Assembly (NCBI RefSeq): GCF_011759365.1
Contig: NZ_JAARLZ010000002.1
Location: forward strand, 576,713-640,712
Reading direction: 5' to 3'
DNA length: 64,000 nt
Origin: Luteibacter anthropi
GTDB taxonomy: Bacteria > Pseudomonadota > Gammaproteobacteria > Xanthomonadales > Rhodanobacteraceae
In this document: piece after piece, positions 36,879 to 48,629 of the stretch
Position numbering within the stretch: position 1 is the first letter of the stretch
How the letters are laid out: each line of letters starts with the position of its first letter
Notes under the pieces: generated by a model
Databases searched by the model: none
What the model was told of the DNA's origin: nothing
Seen by the model: only the letters and a program-made list of their open reading frames with translations
Made by a program: the position numbers and the translations under genes

Positions 36879-38717
36879 TCACCCCCGCGCCTCACTGGGC
36901 ACATAAGGCGAATCCGGAATATCCCCCGTATCGCCCACCATGACGCAATTGCGCCCCGCACGCTTCGCGCGATACAGCGCGGCATCGGCCACCACCAGCA
37001 AACGGTGCAGTTCAAAGCCGCATTGCAGGGTCGAAGCCACGCCAAAACTGGCCGTCACCTGAAGATTGGGTAGCGACTCCGTCGCCGACGTGGCGGCGAT
37101 CGACAAGCGCAGCTGCTCGGCGCGCGCACGCGCCTGCGTGGCACTGCAATCGGGCAACAGCACCGCGAATTCCTCGCCGCCCAGCCGCCCGAACACATCA
37201 CAGGCATGCAATGCCCGCCTGCACACGTCCACGGCCCGCTTCAGCGTTTCGTCGCCCACGGCATGCCCGTACGTGTCGTTGACGTTCTTGAAATGATCCA
37301 GGTCGAACAGGATCAGGCAGGCGCCGCGGTCGGAACGCGCACCGTAAGCAAGCACGCGCTCGGACTGGTCGACGAAATGCTCGCGATTGCTGATGCCGGT
37401 CAGGCCGTCGCGCCGCGCCAGCTTCATGAAACGCAGCTGGGAGCGTCGCAACCAAAGCAAAAGCCATCCGATCGCCACCATGCACACCAGCAGCACGAAG
37501 ATGTAGAGGCGCCCGGTTTCCACGTCCTTGCGCGCCAGTGCGCCCGTCAGTCGAAGGATTTCGTTCTGCTTGTTGAGCGCATCGACTTCGGATTTGCGCG
37601 CCAGCAATTGCTGGTTGACGATCTGGAACGCAAGGCTCCGGGCGCTGATATCGTCTATGTAGGCCTTGTCGGCGGCCATGAATTGCTCGTGGTAGGTCAG
37701 TGCAGCACTGATGTTGCCCAGCCGCTGTTCCACCTGATACAGCACTTCATAGGCTATGCGACGTGAATCGGTGAATTCGTTGCGGATGGCCACGGACGCC
37801 GCGGACATTGCCGAACGCCGTGCCTCGGGCAATTGCCCCAGCTTCAGATACGACTGCGCGAGCGTCGCGTCGACCTCGGCCAGCAGCACCGGATAATTGA
37901 GCGCACGCATGGCATCGCGATACGTGGTCAGCAGTTTGACGGCGTCCGCCGGGCGACCATGCGTGAGGTAGAACGTCGCGATGTCGGAGCGCATCGCATG
38001 GGCAAACACTTCATCACTGGGGCCCGTGCAGCTGGCCAGGGCCTTTTCGAACATCGGGTCGAGCACATCCAGATGGCCGCCCTCGCGACGCGCGCGGATC
38101 AGGTGCTGGGCCCCCTTGCAGATCGACTCCCCCGGAGGCGGGTCGGCCATCATGGCGCGTGCGTAAGCTTCGGCCTGTTCGTCCTGGCCTGCCGAACTCA
38201 GCAACTGCGACGCCTCGCCCTGCCCCTGGAAACGTGCCCTGTGGTCGCGAATGGAAGGCAACATCTCCTGCAGCTTTGCCAGCCGCTGGAACGCCTGCTC
38301 GTAGCGGTGCCCGTTGCCCAGCAGGTTGATCAGCGTAGCCGTGGCGCGGAAGCGCAGCACGGTGTCGGGCGAGTTATCGGCCACATCTTCGAGCAGGGCG
38401 CGGCCCGTGTCGTAATCACCGATCCACGTGGCACGCCAGCCGCGCAGGAAGTGCAGCATCGAAAGGTCTCGCGGTGAAAGTGTCTTCTCCACCGCGCCAA
38501 GCTCTTGAAGCAGGCGACTGAAGCGCCCTTCATCACCGGTCTTGACCGCATCGGCCTCGGCCAGCATCGCAGCCGGCGTGACCGGCGTGTCGCTGGCATG
38601 CACAGCAACACCCGGCACCAGCCACCCGGCAATCACCAGGCAGCAGAGACAGGCCAGTTGCCTCACGGCGTCATTGGGGCGATTCCGCCGGCGCGGGATC
38701 ATCGGTGGATGGCTCAT
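36879..38717 (-). CDS. Membrane-bound GGDEF sensor (diguanylate cyclase)
   Basis: 612 residues from the ATG at 38717, chosen for AGGAG about eight bases upstream; this start overlaps the precursor gene by 47 bases. An N-terminal signal/anchor (QLACLCCLVIAGWLVPGVAVHA) leads to about 340 periplasmic residues of TPR-like helices (ADAVKLLTTYRDAMRALNYP, EARRSAMSAASVAIRNE), a coiled stretch, a transmembrane helix (LYIFVLLVCMVAIGWLLLWL) and a cytoplasmic GGDEF domain: RDGLTGISNREHF, LFDLDHFKNVNDTYGHAVGD, GRLGGEEFAVLLP. The GGEEF active site is intact, so it should make c-di-GMP from GTP. An RxxD inhibitory site is not obvious. Confidence 0.9.
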   Translation of the reverse strand: MSHPPMIPRRRNRPNDAVRQLACLCCLVIAGWLVPGVAVHASDTPVTPAAMLAEADAVKTGDEGRFSRLLQELGAVEKTLSPRDLSMLHFLRGWRATWIGDYDTGRALLEDVADNSPDTVLRFRATATLINLLGNGHRYEQAFQRLAKLQEMLPSIRDHRARFQGQGEASQLLSSAGQDEQAEAYARAMMADPPPGESICKGAQHLIRARREGGHLDVLDPMFEKALASCTGPSDEVFAHAMRSDIATFYLTHGRPADAVKLLTTYRDAMRALNYPVLLAEVDATLAQSYLKLGQLPEARRSAMSAASVAIRNEFTDSRRIAYEVLYQVEQRLGNISAALTYHEQFMAADKAYIDDISARSLAFQIVNQQLLARKSEVDALNKQNEILRLTGALARKDVETGRLYIFVLLVCMVAIGWLLLWLRRSQLRFMKLARRDGLTGISNREHFVDQSERVLAYGARSDRGACLILFDLDHFKNVNDTYGHAVGDETLKRAVDVCRRALHACDVFGRLGGEEFAVLLPDCSATQARARAEQLRLSIAATSATESLPNLQVTASFGVASTLQCGFELHRLLVVADAALYRAKRAGRNCVMVGDTGDIPDSPYVPSEARG

Positions 38718-38970
38718 GCCCTGGCTCCTCTTCCCTGGATGGCGGCACTTCGACATTGTCGGGTGGCGGCTCCTCTCCCATCTGCGTTTCAAAGTAGGCA
38801 CGCTGCCCCAGCAATGCGCGAAGGGTAGCGCCATCGCGGGCCCTCAGCACCTCTGCCGTAGGTGGATCGAATCCCGCCCCCTCCAGTGCCCGGTCATACC
38901 CGTCGCCACGCGCATGGCGCAGCGACGCTTCACGACCGACACGGGCCAGGAACTCGATGACATTGCCCAT
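38671..38970 (-). CDS. LigA-like small protein, candidate split-borosin precursor
   Basis: 99 residues from the ATG at 38970 (AAGG four to five bases upstream). Residues 1-56 look like the LigA-like borosin-binding domain: NVIEFLARVGREASLRHARG, LEGAGFDPPTAEVLRARD, ATLRALLGQ. This resembles the clasp part of fused fungal borosins such as OphMA. Residues 57-99 form an acidic, Pro-rich tail (QMGEEPPPDNVEVPP, STDDPAPAES) without the hydrophobic core seen in fungal borosins, so which residues would be N-methylated is unclear. It follows the methyltransferase gene by 149 bases. If it is not a precursor, it could be a stand-alone regulatory partner. Confidence 0.72.
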   Translation of the reverse strand: MGNVIEFLARVGREASLRHARGDGYDRALEGAGFDPPTAEVLRARDGATLRALLGQRAYFETQMGEEPPPDNVEVPPSREEEPGHEPSTDDPAPAESPQ

Positions 38971-39119
38971 ATACCCTTGTATCCCCGGGGCGACGGCGAC
39001 CCGGCGCCCAACCGCGCGTCGCACCTCCCCTCGAGGACGATCGCCACTTGATGATATCGCCTGCACCGCCGCCGGGAGTAGTAGGCCTTCTGGCCGGGCC
39101 GGCCGGAATGTGAAGCCGA

Positions 39120-39908
39120 TCAAGTGCCTGCGTCGGCCGACAGCCTGCGCAGGCGAGCCAGGATGCTTGCGTTTACATGGAGATCTGCGCAAGGCGGGAT
39201 GACCAGGGTATGACTGGTGCCGAAATCGGCCTCCGGCAACGCGCGCAATGGCAAACGCATGATCTGCGGACCATCCACGGGCAGCACGGGCGCCCGGTAA
39301 AGAATGACCTCGTGGTCTGCCGGCACGTCCTGGCAAAGCACATCGACTAGAACCTGTCGGTATGCCCTTCCCGTCGTCCGCTGGCGCAGGGTCACGTCAC
39401 CCACGAGGCCGACCTGCCACAGGATGAGCCACGCCGAGGTATCGAAGCGACGACCATAAAGCAGGAACTGGGTCGCCTCGTAATGCTGGCAGCCGACACT
39501 GCCGGGGTCGATGCCGAGATCGGCATACAGGCAGTCCGATGCGGAAATGCCCGGCTCCATATGCGCGGGATAGCCTTCGGCAAGTGCCTGCCGGATGCAC
39601 TCATGGGAAGCGGAAACGAAGATGCCCGGATGACCGTAGAACACAGCACATACCCGTCGCCCGGCCCTGACCTCTGTGAGAATGACATCGACCATGTGCG
39701 CATAGGTTTCCGTGCGCGGCTTGTCCTCGGCATAGAGCGGTTGCAGGCTGCGCGCGTCCGGGTGCATGGCGATGATCCAGCGCTCTACCAGTGCATCGGA
39801 TACCGCCACGAAGACGACGTCCGCACCTTCGATTTCGCTGCGTGCCAGCGGCGTGAGATGCGAACCGAGCATCATCCCGACGCCCACGCAAACCAGACTT
39901 CCCGTCAC
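39120..39908 (-). CDS. Borosin-type peptide alpha-N-methyltransferase
   Basis: 262 residues from the GTG at 39908, with a G-run (GGGGG) upstream and 32 bases after the MFS stop. Tetrapyrrole-methylase fold: SLVCVGVGMMLGSHL binds SAM; FYGHPGIFVSASH and EGYPAHMEPGISASDCLYAD match OphMA and SonM-type enzymes (FYGHPGVFV, MLPGVSAEDCLFAD, recalled). Tyr59, Arg65 and Tyr69 have the same spacing as the catalytic OphMA residues Tyr66, Arg72 and Tyr76. It would methylate backbone amides of the small protein encoded next to it, using SAM. Fungal versions carry the substrate fused; here the enzyme ends after the catalytic domain, as in split bacterial borosins. A generic SAM tetrapyrrole methylase is unlikely given these motifs. 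Confidence 0.9.
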   Translation of the reverse strand: MTGSLVCVGVGMMLGSHLTPLARSEIEGADVVFVAVSDALVERWIIAMHPDARSLQPLYAEDKPRTETYAHMVDVILTEVRAGRRVCAVFYGHPGIFVSASHECIRQALAEGYPAHMEPGISASDCLYADLGIDPGSVGCQHYEATQFLLYGRRFDTSAWLILWQVGLVGDVTLRQRTTGRAYRQVLVDVLCQDVPADHEVILYRAPVLPVDGPQIMRLPLRALPEADFGTSHTLVIPPCADLHVNASILARLRRLSADAGT

Positions 39909-39940
39909 CGAAACACCCCCTGCACTGCCAACGATTTCCG

Positions 39941-41581
39941 TTATAGCAGCGCGGCAGCCTTCTGCAAGGCAATCCATACGCCAATCAGGAAAGGTATGCC
40001 CACGGCCAGCCACGCGACGATTCCCAATGCTCCTAGCGGGCCGCGCGCGGCGGCGGCCAGAGTTGCCTCGGAGGCCATCGCCTCGTGCTGCATCGAGCGC
40101 TCCCTCTGGAGCTGCGCTTCGCTCATGTGGTGACGTGAATCCACGGGGCGCACCAGCAGGTTGCAGACCAGACCGACCAGCAGCAGCCCGGCGAGAATGT
40201 AGAGCGTGCGATCGTAGACGAGATTCTTCGGCACGCCGGCGCCGAGCTGGGATTCGCGGATGCTGGCGATCAGTACCGGCCCGATGACGCCCGCCACGGA
40301 CCAAGCGGTCAGGAGGCGACCATGGATGGCGCCTACCATCTGGGTTCCGAAAATATCCGCCAGATAGGCGGGCACGGTGGCGAAACCGCCGCCGTACATC
40401 GAAAGGATCACGCAGACCGTAATGACGAAGAGCGCCGCCATGCCGAAGTGGCCGAGGCTGGGCAGCAGGCAGTAGAGCACGATGCCAAGGATGAAGAAGA
40501 TGGCGTAGGTCAGCTTGCGCCCCAGCACATCGGACGCCGACGCCCAGAACAGACGACCCACGCTGTTGAACAGGCTGACCAGCCCCACCAGACCGGCCGC
40601 CGCCGCGGCAATCGCCGCCTTCTGCGCAGCGGTGAGTTCAACGGCCGGGCCCACGCCCAGCAGTCGTCCACCGAAGACGTCCTGCAACATCGGGCTAGCC
40701 ATGGAGATCACCCCGATGCCCGCCGTGACGTTCATGCACAGCACGCCCCAGATGAGCCAGAACTGCGGCGTCTTCCAGGCACGGTCGAGATGCACATGAC
40801 CGCGCGTCACCATGGGGAGCGCCCGGCTATACGTACCGGGCTCCCATCCCGCAGGCTTCCACCCCGCCGGCGGCACGCGGAAGCCAAAGGCGCCCAACGA
40901 CATGACCACGAAATACAGGACGCCCATCACGACAAGGGTCACCGCAACGCCCGCAACCTCACCCTGGCGGAACACCTCCATAAGTTTCACGGCAATCGGC
41001 GCCCCGATCATGGCGCCGCCACCGTAGCCCATGATGGCAAAGCCCGTGGCAAGCCCTCGTCGGTCCGGGAACCACTTGATCAGGGTGGATACCGGCGTGA
41101 TGTAACCCAGGCCCTGCCCTATGCCACCCAGCAGGCCACAGCCGAGGTAGACCAGCCAGAGCTGGTGGACCGCGACGCCAATCCCTCCGATCACGAGGCC
41201 GCCACCCCAGAAACAGGCGGCGATGAATCCTGCCTTGCGTGGCCCGGCGTGCTCCAGCCAGCCGCCCCAGATGGCGGCAGCCAGCCCCAGCATGGCGATG
41301 AAGGTCTCGAAGACATGGTTGACCGACGGCACCGTCCAGTTGCACGTGGAGGTGGTGAGCTGGTCGATGAACCCCTGGCTGGCACAAGCGGCCGCATCCG
41401 CGCCGGGAACCAGTTTCGTCATGGGCAGCCAGAAGACGGAAAACCCGTAGGCCATGCCGATGCACAGGTGGATGGCCAGCGCGGCAGGCGGTACCAGCCA
41501 GCGGTTGAAAGAAGGCCCTGCGATGGTGCGCTCACGTGCCAGTGGCCCCGTCACACGGCCATCCGTTCTTGCTGCGCCCAT
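39941..41581 (-). CDS. MFS transporter, oxalate/formate antiporter (OFA) family
   Basis: 546 residues from the ATG at 41581. About twelve hydrophobic segments; the first (LAIHLCIGMAYGFSVFWLPM) and GGIGQGLGYITPVSTLIKWFPDRRGLATGFAIMGYGGG are typical of the OFA family, with an inner loop motif WFPDRRG. The C-terminus has a short extra membrane segment (GPLGALGIVAWLAVGIPFLIG) common in this group. It is the first gene of a probable operon with the methyltransferase, precursor candidate and GGDEF gene. Substrate unknown; export of the peptide is possible but this family usually moves small organic acids. Confidence 0.88.
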   Translation of the reverse strand: MGAARTDGRVTGPLARERTIAGPSFNRWLVPPAALAIHLCIGMAYGFSVFWLPMTKLVPGADAAACASQGFIDQLTTSTCNWTVPSVNHVFETFIAMLGLAAAIWGGWLEHAGPRKAGFIAACFWGGGLVIGGIGVAVHQLWLVYLGCGLLGGIGQGLGYITPVSTLIKWFPDRRGLATGFAIMGYGGGAMIGAPIAVKLMEVFRQGEVAGVAVTLVVMGVLYFVVMSLGAFGFRVPPAGWKPAGWEPGTYSRALPMVTRGHVHLDRAWKTPQFWLIWGVLCMNVTAGIGVISMASPMLQDVFGGRLLGVGPAVELTAAQKAAIAAAAAGLVGLVSLFNSVGRLFWASASDVLGRKLTYAIFFILGIVLYCLLPSLGHFGMAALFVITVCVILSMYGGGFATVPAYLADIFGTQMVGAIHGRLLTAWSVAGVIGPVLIASIRESQLGAGVPKNLVYDRTLYILAGLLLVGLVCNLLVRPVDSRHHMSEAQLQRERSMQHEAMASEATLAAAARGPLGALGIVAWLAVGIPFLIGVWIALQKAAALL

Positions 41582-41741
41582 ATCCACCCCCGCAGATTCG
41601 GCTACCTTGCGGGCATATTAGAGGTCTGCCTGCCGATTTGCAGTGCCCCGCCAGCAAGCAGCAGTATCAACCCTTCTACAACACGAACTCTCGCCTACCT
41701 GTCATCCTGCCCACGGCACTCAACGACTCCAGGGAACGGCA

Positions 41742-42542
41742 ATGGGCTACGAGAAAATGGTCGTCATTTTCATCGACATCGTTGGATCAAGGGACATCAC
41801 GGGCTTCGAGAAGAAATACGCGATACATCGCCTTTTCCATTCCAGCGTACGGGAGAGCCAGGAGCGCCAGGCTTCTGATTCGCACTCGTATGTCGCGTAC
41901 GACCGCAAGCTCTTCAGTTTTTCGGACTGCGCATACATCACCTACTTTCACAAGCCCGGCCTTCCCGCTGAAAAACGCAGCGACGAGCAGTTATTGCATG
42001 TTGCTCTCTTCAATACGTCGATATTGGCCTTGAGGCTGGCACGCCACGGCTATCGTGTCCGGGGTGGCGTGACGCTGGATGACGCTTTCGTCGATTCCGA
42101 TGGATGCTTCGGCCCTGCAATCAATGAGGCCTACCGGCTGGAATCGAAGGACGCGAACTACCCGAGAATCCTGCTATCCGAGGAAGCGGGCAAGCTACAG
42201 CACGATTTCGAGACACGAAATCAGTCAGAGGAATCCGTCGCACTCATGAACAAGCTGGTGCGTGACTGGACTCCACGGATCGTGAATCAGGACGATGAGG
42301 ACAAACGCTTTTACCTGAACATCTTCTACATGCTGGAGATGGAGCGCACACTGAGTTACGACGGTGATGAGTTCACCCTTGAAGATGTAAGAGACGTGTT
42401 GATGGAAAAGATCCAGGACGAACGCATCCAGCACCAGAACGATAAACGCAAGACGGAGCAGATCGAGTGGTTCGCCAGCTATCTATCCAGAGCTAAATGC
42501 AGCCTTAGAACCGGACAGTACTCGTACAGCACCACCCTTTAG
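41742..42542 (+). CDS. Orphan class III nucleotide-cyclase-like protein
   Basis: 266 residues from the ATG at 41742 (AGGGA seven bases upstream). N-terminal VVIFIDIVGSRD and FSFSDCAYIT supply Asp12 and Asp62, the two metal ligands of class III cyclases. VRGGVTLDD and FGPAINEAYRLE supply the Asn128-xxx-Arg132 transition-state pair. So a cyclase-type active site looks complete, though the nucleotide preferred (ATP, GTP, or UTP/CTP as in Pycsar cyclases) cannot be told. The C-terminal 100 residues are charged and helical. No transmembrane effector gene is adjacent. Base composition is visibly more AT-rich than the neighbours, which suggests transfer. Confidence 0.75.
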   Translation: MGYEKMVVIFIDIVGSRDITGFEKKYAIHRLFHSSVRESQERQASDSHSYVAYDRKLFSFSDCAYITYFHKPGLPAEKRSDEQLLHVALFNTSILALRLARHGYRVRGGVTLDDAFVDSDGCFGPAINEAYRLESKDANYPRILLSEEAGKLQHDFETRNQSEESVALMNKLVRDWTPRIVNQDDEDKRFYLNIFYMLEMERTLSYDGDEFTLEDVRDVLMEKIQDERIQHQNDKRKTEQIEWFASYLSRAKCSLRTGQYSYSTTL

Positions 42543-42573
42543 ATGCGCGCCATCAATTCTCGGCACCGGGCAG

Positions 42574-42601
42574 AAAAAACGCCCCATAAGGGGCGTTTTT
42601 T
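42574..42601. terminator. Bidirectional terminator
   Basis: AAAAAA, CGCCCC, ATAA loop, GGGGCG, TTTTTT: works on both strands, ending the cyclase gene (+) and the carA-carB-greA operon (-). Confidence 0.93.
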
Positions 42602-42624
42602 CACCACGGCATGACGCAACGAAA

Positions 42625-43103
42625 TCAGCTGTAACGCACGCCCTTGATCTCGTAGCTCTTCACGCCGTTCGGCGCCGTGAAGTCGAACTCGTCGCCTTCG
42701 CTCTTGCCGATCAGTGCACGCGCGATCGGGGAAGACACGGCGATAAGGTTCTTCTTGATGTCCGCTTCCACGTCGCCCACGATCTGGTAGGTGACTTCCA
42801 CCTCGGAGTCCAGATCCACCAGTTCGACGATGGCGCCGAACACGATGCGCGAACCGACGCCAAGACGCTCGGTATCGATGACTTCCGAATTCGACAGCGC
42901 GGCTTCCAGCTCCGCGATGCGGCCTTCGTTGAAGCCATGCTCTTCGCGCGCCGCGTGGTACTCGGCGTTTTCCTTCAGGTCACCGTGCGCACGCGCCTCG
43001 GCCACCGCGGCGATGATCGCCTGGCGCTTCGGGCCTTTGAGGTGTTCCAGCTCGGTACGCAGGCGGTCGGCGCCCTTCTGGGTCATGGGTGGACGTGTGC
43101 TGC

Positions 43104-43107
<4 letters not shown>
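42625..43107 (-). CDS. greA: Transcription elongation factor GreA
   Basis: 160 residues. N-terminal coiled coil with the conserved acidic tip [23 protein letters not shown]-terminal FKBP-like domain ([45 protein letters not shown]). Rescues backtracked RNA polymerase by stimulating transcript cleavage. Overlaps carB by four bases (ATGA) and is the last gene of the operon. Confidence 0.97.
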
Positions 43108-46331
<3,224 letters not shown>

Positions 46332-46382
46332 GGTATCTCTCGCAAATCGAAGGCTGGATGGAAGGCAGGGGCGTGCGGCGTG

Positions 46383-47522
46383 TTACGCCTGCTTCGCCTT
46401 GTGCGCTTCCAGCGCGGCGATGAACGTGTCGAACAGGTAGCCGACGTCTTCCGGACCCGGGCTGGCTTCCGGGTGACCCTGGAAGCAGAACGCCGGGCGA
46501 TCGGTGAGGGCGAAGCCCTGCAGCGAGCCGTCGAACAGCGAGGTGTGGGTGACGCGGACGTTGGCCGGCAGCGTCGCGGGATCCACGGCGAAGCCGTGGT
46601 TCTGCGAGCTGATCAGCACGCGGCCGGTGTCGTGGTCCTTCACCGGATGATTCGCGCCGTGATGGCCGAACTTCATCTTCAGCGTTTTCGCGCCGATGGC
46701 GAGGGCCATGATCTGGTGACCGAGGCAGATGCCGAAGGTGGGAATCTTCGTGTCGAGAATCTGCTTCGTGGCCTCGATGGCGTAGTCGCAGGCAGCCGGA
46801 TCGCCCGGGCCGTTGGCGAGGAACACGCCATCCGGATTCATGGCGAGCACTTCCGAGGCCGGCGTCTGCGCCGGAACCACGGTGATATCGACGCCGCGAC
46901 CGGCGAGCAGGCGCAGGATATTGCGCTTCACGCCGAAGTCGTAAGCCACCACGTGGAATTTCTTCGGCGCGTTGTAGAAGGCCTGGCGGTCGAGGTCGTA
47001 GACGCCTTCGGACCACTGGTAGGTCTTCGTGGTGCTGACCACCTTGGCCAGGTCCATGCCGTTGAGGCCAGGGAAGCCCTTGGCCTTCGCCACGGCGGCG
47101 TCGGCATCGATGGCTTCACCGGCGACGATGCAGCCATTCAGGGCGCCCTTCTCGCGAAGGATGCGGGTGAGACGACGCGTGTCGATACCCGCGATGGCCA
47201 CGATGTTGTGGCGCTCGAGGTAGTGCGGCAGGGGTTCCTGGCTGCGCCAGTTGCTGGCCAGACGGGGAACGTCGCGGACGATGAGGCCCGCCGCGTGGAC
47301 ACGGTCGGCTTCGACGTCGACTTCGTTGGTGCCGGTGTTGCCGATGTGCGGGTACGTCAGCGTGACGATCTGCTGGTTGTACGAGGGATCGGTCAGGATT
47401 TCCTGATAACCGGTCATGGCGGTGTTGAACACCACCTCACCGACGGTCTCACCGCGGGCACCGACCGAGTGGCCGAGAAAAACGCTGCCGTCTTCGAGAG
47501 CAAGCAGAGCAGGAGTACGCAT
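46383..47522 (-). CDS. carA: Carbamoyl-phosphate synthase small subunit
   Basis: 379 residues from the ATG at 47522 (GAAGG upstream), the usual length. Glutamine amidotransferase class I subunit that feeds ammonia to CarB. N-terminal domain [14 protein letters not shown]; catalytic Cys in [13 protein letters not shown], with His and Glu in [13 protein letters not shown]. First gene of carA-carB-greA; divergent from the oxygenase gene with about 215 bases between starts. Confidence 0.98.
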   Translation of the reverse strand: MRTPALLALEDGSVFLGHSVGARGETVGEVVFNTAMTGYQEILTDPSYNQQIVTLTYPHIGNTGTNEVDVEADRVHAAGLIVRDVPRLASNWRSQEPLPHYLERHNIVAIAGIDTRRLTRILREKGALNGCIVAGEAIDADAAVAKAKGFPGLNGMDLAKVVSTTKTYQWSEGVYDLDRQAFYNAPKKFHVVAYDFGVKRNILRLLAGRGVDITVVPAQTPASEVLAMNPDGVFLANGPGDPAACDYAIEATKQILDTKIPTFGICLGHQIMALAIGAKTLKMKFGHHGANHPVKDHDTGRVLISSQNHGFAVDPATLPANVRVTHTSLFDGSLQGFALTDRPAFCFQGHPEASPGPEDVGYLFDTFIAALEAHKAKQA

Positions 47523-47737
47523 GGGATGGCCGCCTTCAGGTGCAGCAAAGCCCGCAAGCCAGCGTTTAGCGGCTCGTGGGCCTTGGGGATAAGTAATCGT
47601 TGGGCGGGTAAGAATGATAGGCGCGAAGCCCTCTTCTGTCCACCATTTCAACCGTGAACGAGAGTACACGATTTGCCGCAGGAACAGCGGTCTGCCACGA
47701 TACAATCGAACGAGGCATCACACGAGAACCACCCGCC

Positions 47738-48421
47738 ATGCTGCTGGACCCTGCCCGCCTGGATCGTCCCGACACCGACATCCGGCATGAGCCGTTCTCG
47801 TTCATGATTGCGCACGGCCAGCTGCCCGACGAGGCCCGCCCGGAACTGGAGCGGGATTTCCCCCAGTATTCCAGCGCGGGGTTCTTCCCGTACGACGCCG
47901 GCGACTGCGGTCCGTCCGTGAACGAGCTGGTGGGGCAGATGACCTCACGGGCGTTTTCGGCAGCCATCGGGCGGCATCTGGGTATCGAGGGGCTTGAGAA
48001 CTACCCTACCCTGGTCACGCTCTGCCGCCTGCTCAACCGCCGCCACGGCACGATCCATACCGACAGCAAGTCGAAGATCGCTACGGCGCTGATCTACCTG
48101 AATCCCCTGTGGCCGGACACCAGCGATGGCTGCCTGCGCTTTCTGAACTCCATCGACAACATCGACGACACGGTGGTGCCGGAGCTGAAGCCGCTGTACG
48201 GCGAGTTTGCCGTGTTCCGCCGCGCCGAGAATTCCTACCACGGCCACCTGCCCTACGAGGGGGAGCGCCGGGTGATCCAGGTGGCCTGGCTCACTTCCGA
48301 GGAAGAGAAGAACCGCAAGACCAAGCGCGGTAAATTCTCTCGGGTGTTCAAGAAGATCTTCGGCAAGCTGGATCGCCAGATGGGCGCCGGTCGCGACCGG
48401 AATGCGTCGCATCGGGATTGA
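47738..48421 (+). CDS. 2-oxoglutarate/Fe(II)-dependent oxygenase-like protein
   Basis: 227 residues from the ATG at 47738; an upstream in-frame GTG at 47654 is possible but a TACAAT -10-like element at 47701-47706 lies between. The jelly-roll iron motif is visible: HTDSKSKIATALIYLNP gives H-x-D, and SYHGHLPYEGERRVIQVAW gives the distal His and the Arg that binds 2-oxoglutarate. The C-terminus is basic (KTKRGKFSRVFKKIFGKL). Substrate unknown; relatives occur near polysaccharide genes, but no such genes are here. Confidence 0.8.
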   Translation: MLLDPARLDRPDTDIRHEPFSFMIAHGQLPDEARPELERDFPQYSSAGFFPYDAGDCGPSVNELVGQMTSRAFSAAIGRHLGIEGLENYPTLVTLCRLLNRRHGTIHTDSKSKIATALIYLNPLWPDTSDGCLRFLNSIDNIDDTVVPELKPLYGEFAVFRRAENSYHGHLPYEGERRVIQVAWLTSEEEKNRKTKRGKFSRVFKKIFGKLDRQMGAGRDRNASHRD

Positions 48422-48444
48422 GGTGCGAGGGTTTCGCTTCTGAC

Positions 48445-48598
48445 GGGTCGCGCGCAATGCGCGCTCCTACATGGCGGCGTCATCGCTTTGGGCCGGTCGC
48501 GCGCAGGCGCGCTCCTACACAAGCCGCCCTGTAGGAGCGCGCCTGCGCGCGACCGGGCCGAAGCAGCATCTGTAGGAGCGCGCCTCGCGCGCGACCGG
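48445..48598. repeat. Cluster of four REP-like palindromes
   Basis: Copies at 48445-48471 and 48493-48519 (reverse) and at 48530-48556 and 48571-48598 (forward), so two inverted pairs nested. Fills most of the 208-base gap between convergent genes. Confidence 0.92.
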
Positions 48599-48629
48599 GG
48601 TAGCACAAACGCCCCATGCTCAGCGGCGC

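Noticed and set aside
39120..39908. Uroporphyrinogen/precorrin methylase function for the SAM methyltransferase
   Set aside because: The YGHPG and PGISASDCLYAD motifs and the Tyr-Arg-Tyr spacing match borosin enzymes, and no haem or cobalamin genes are nearby.
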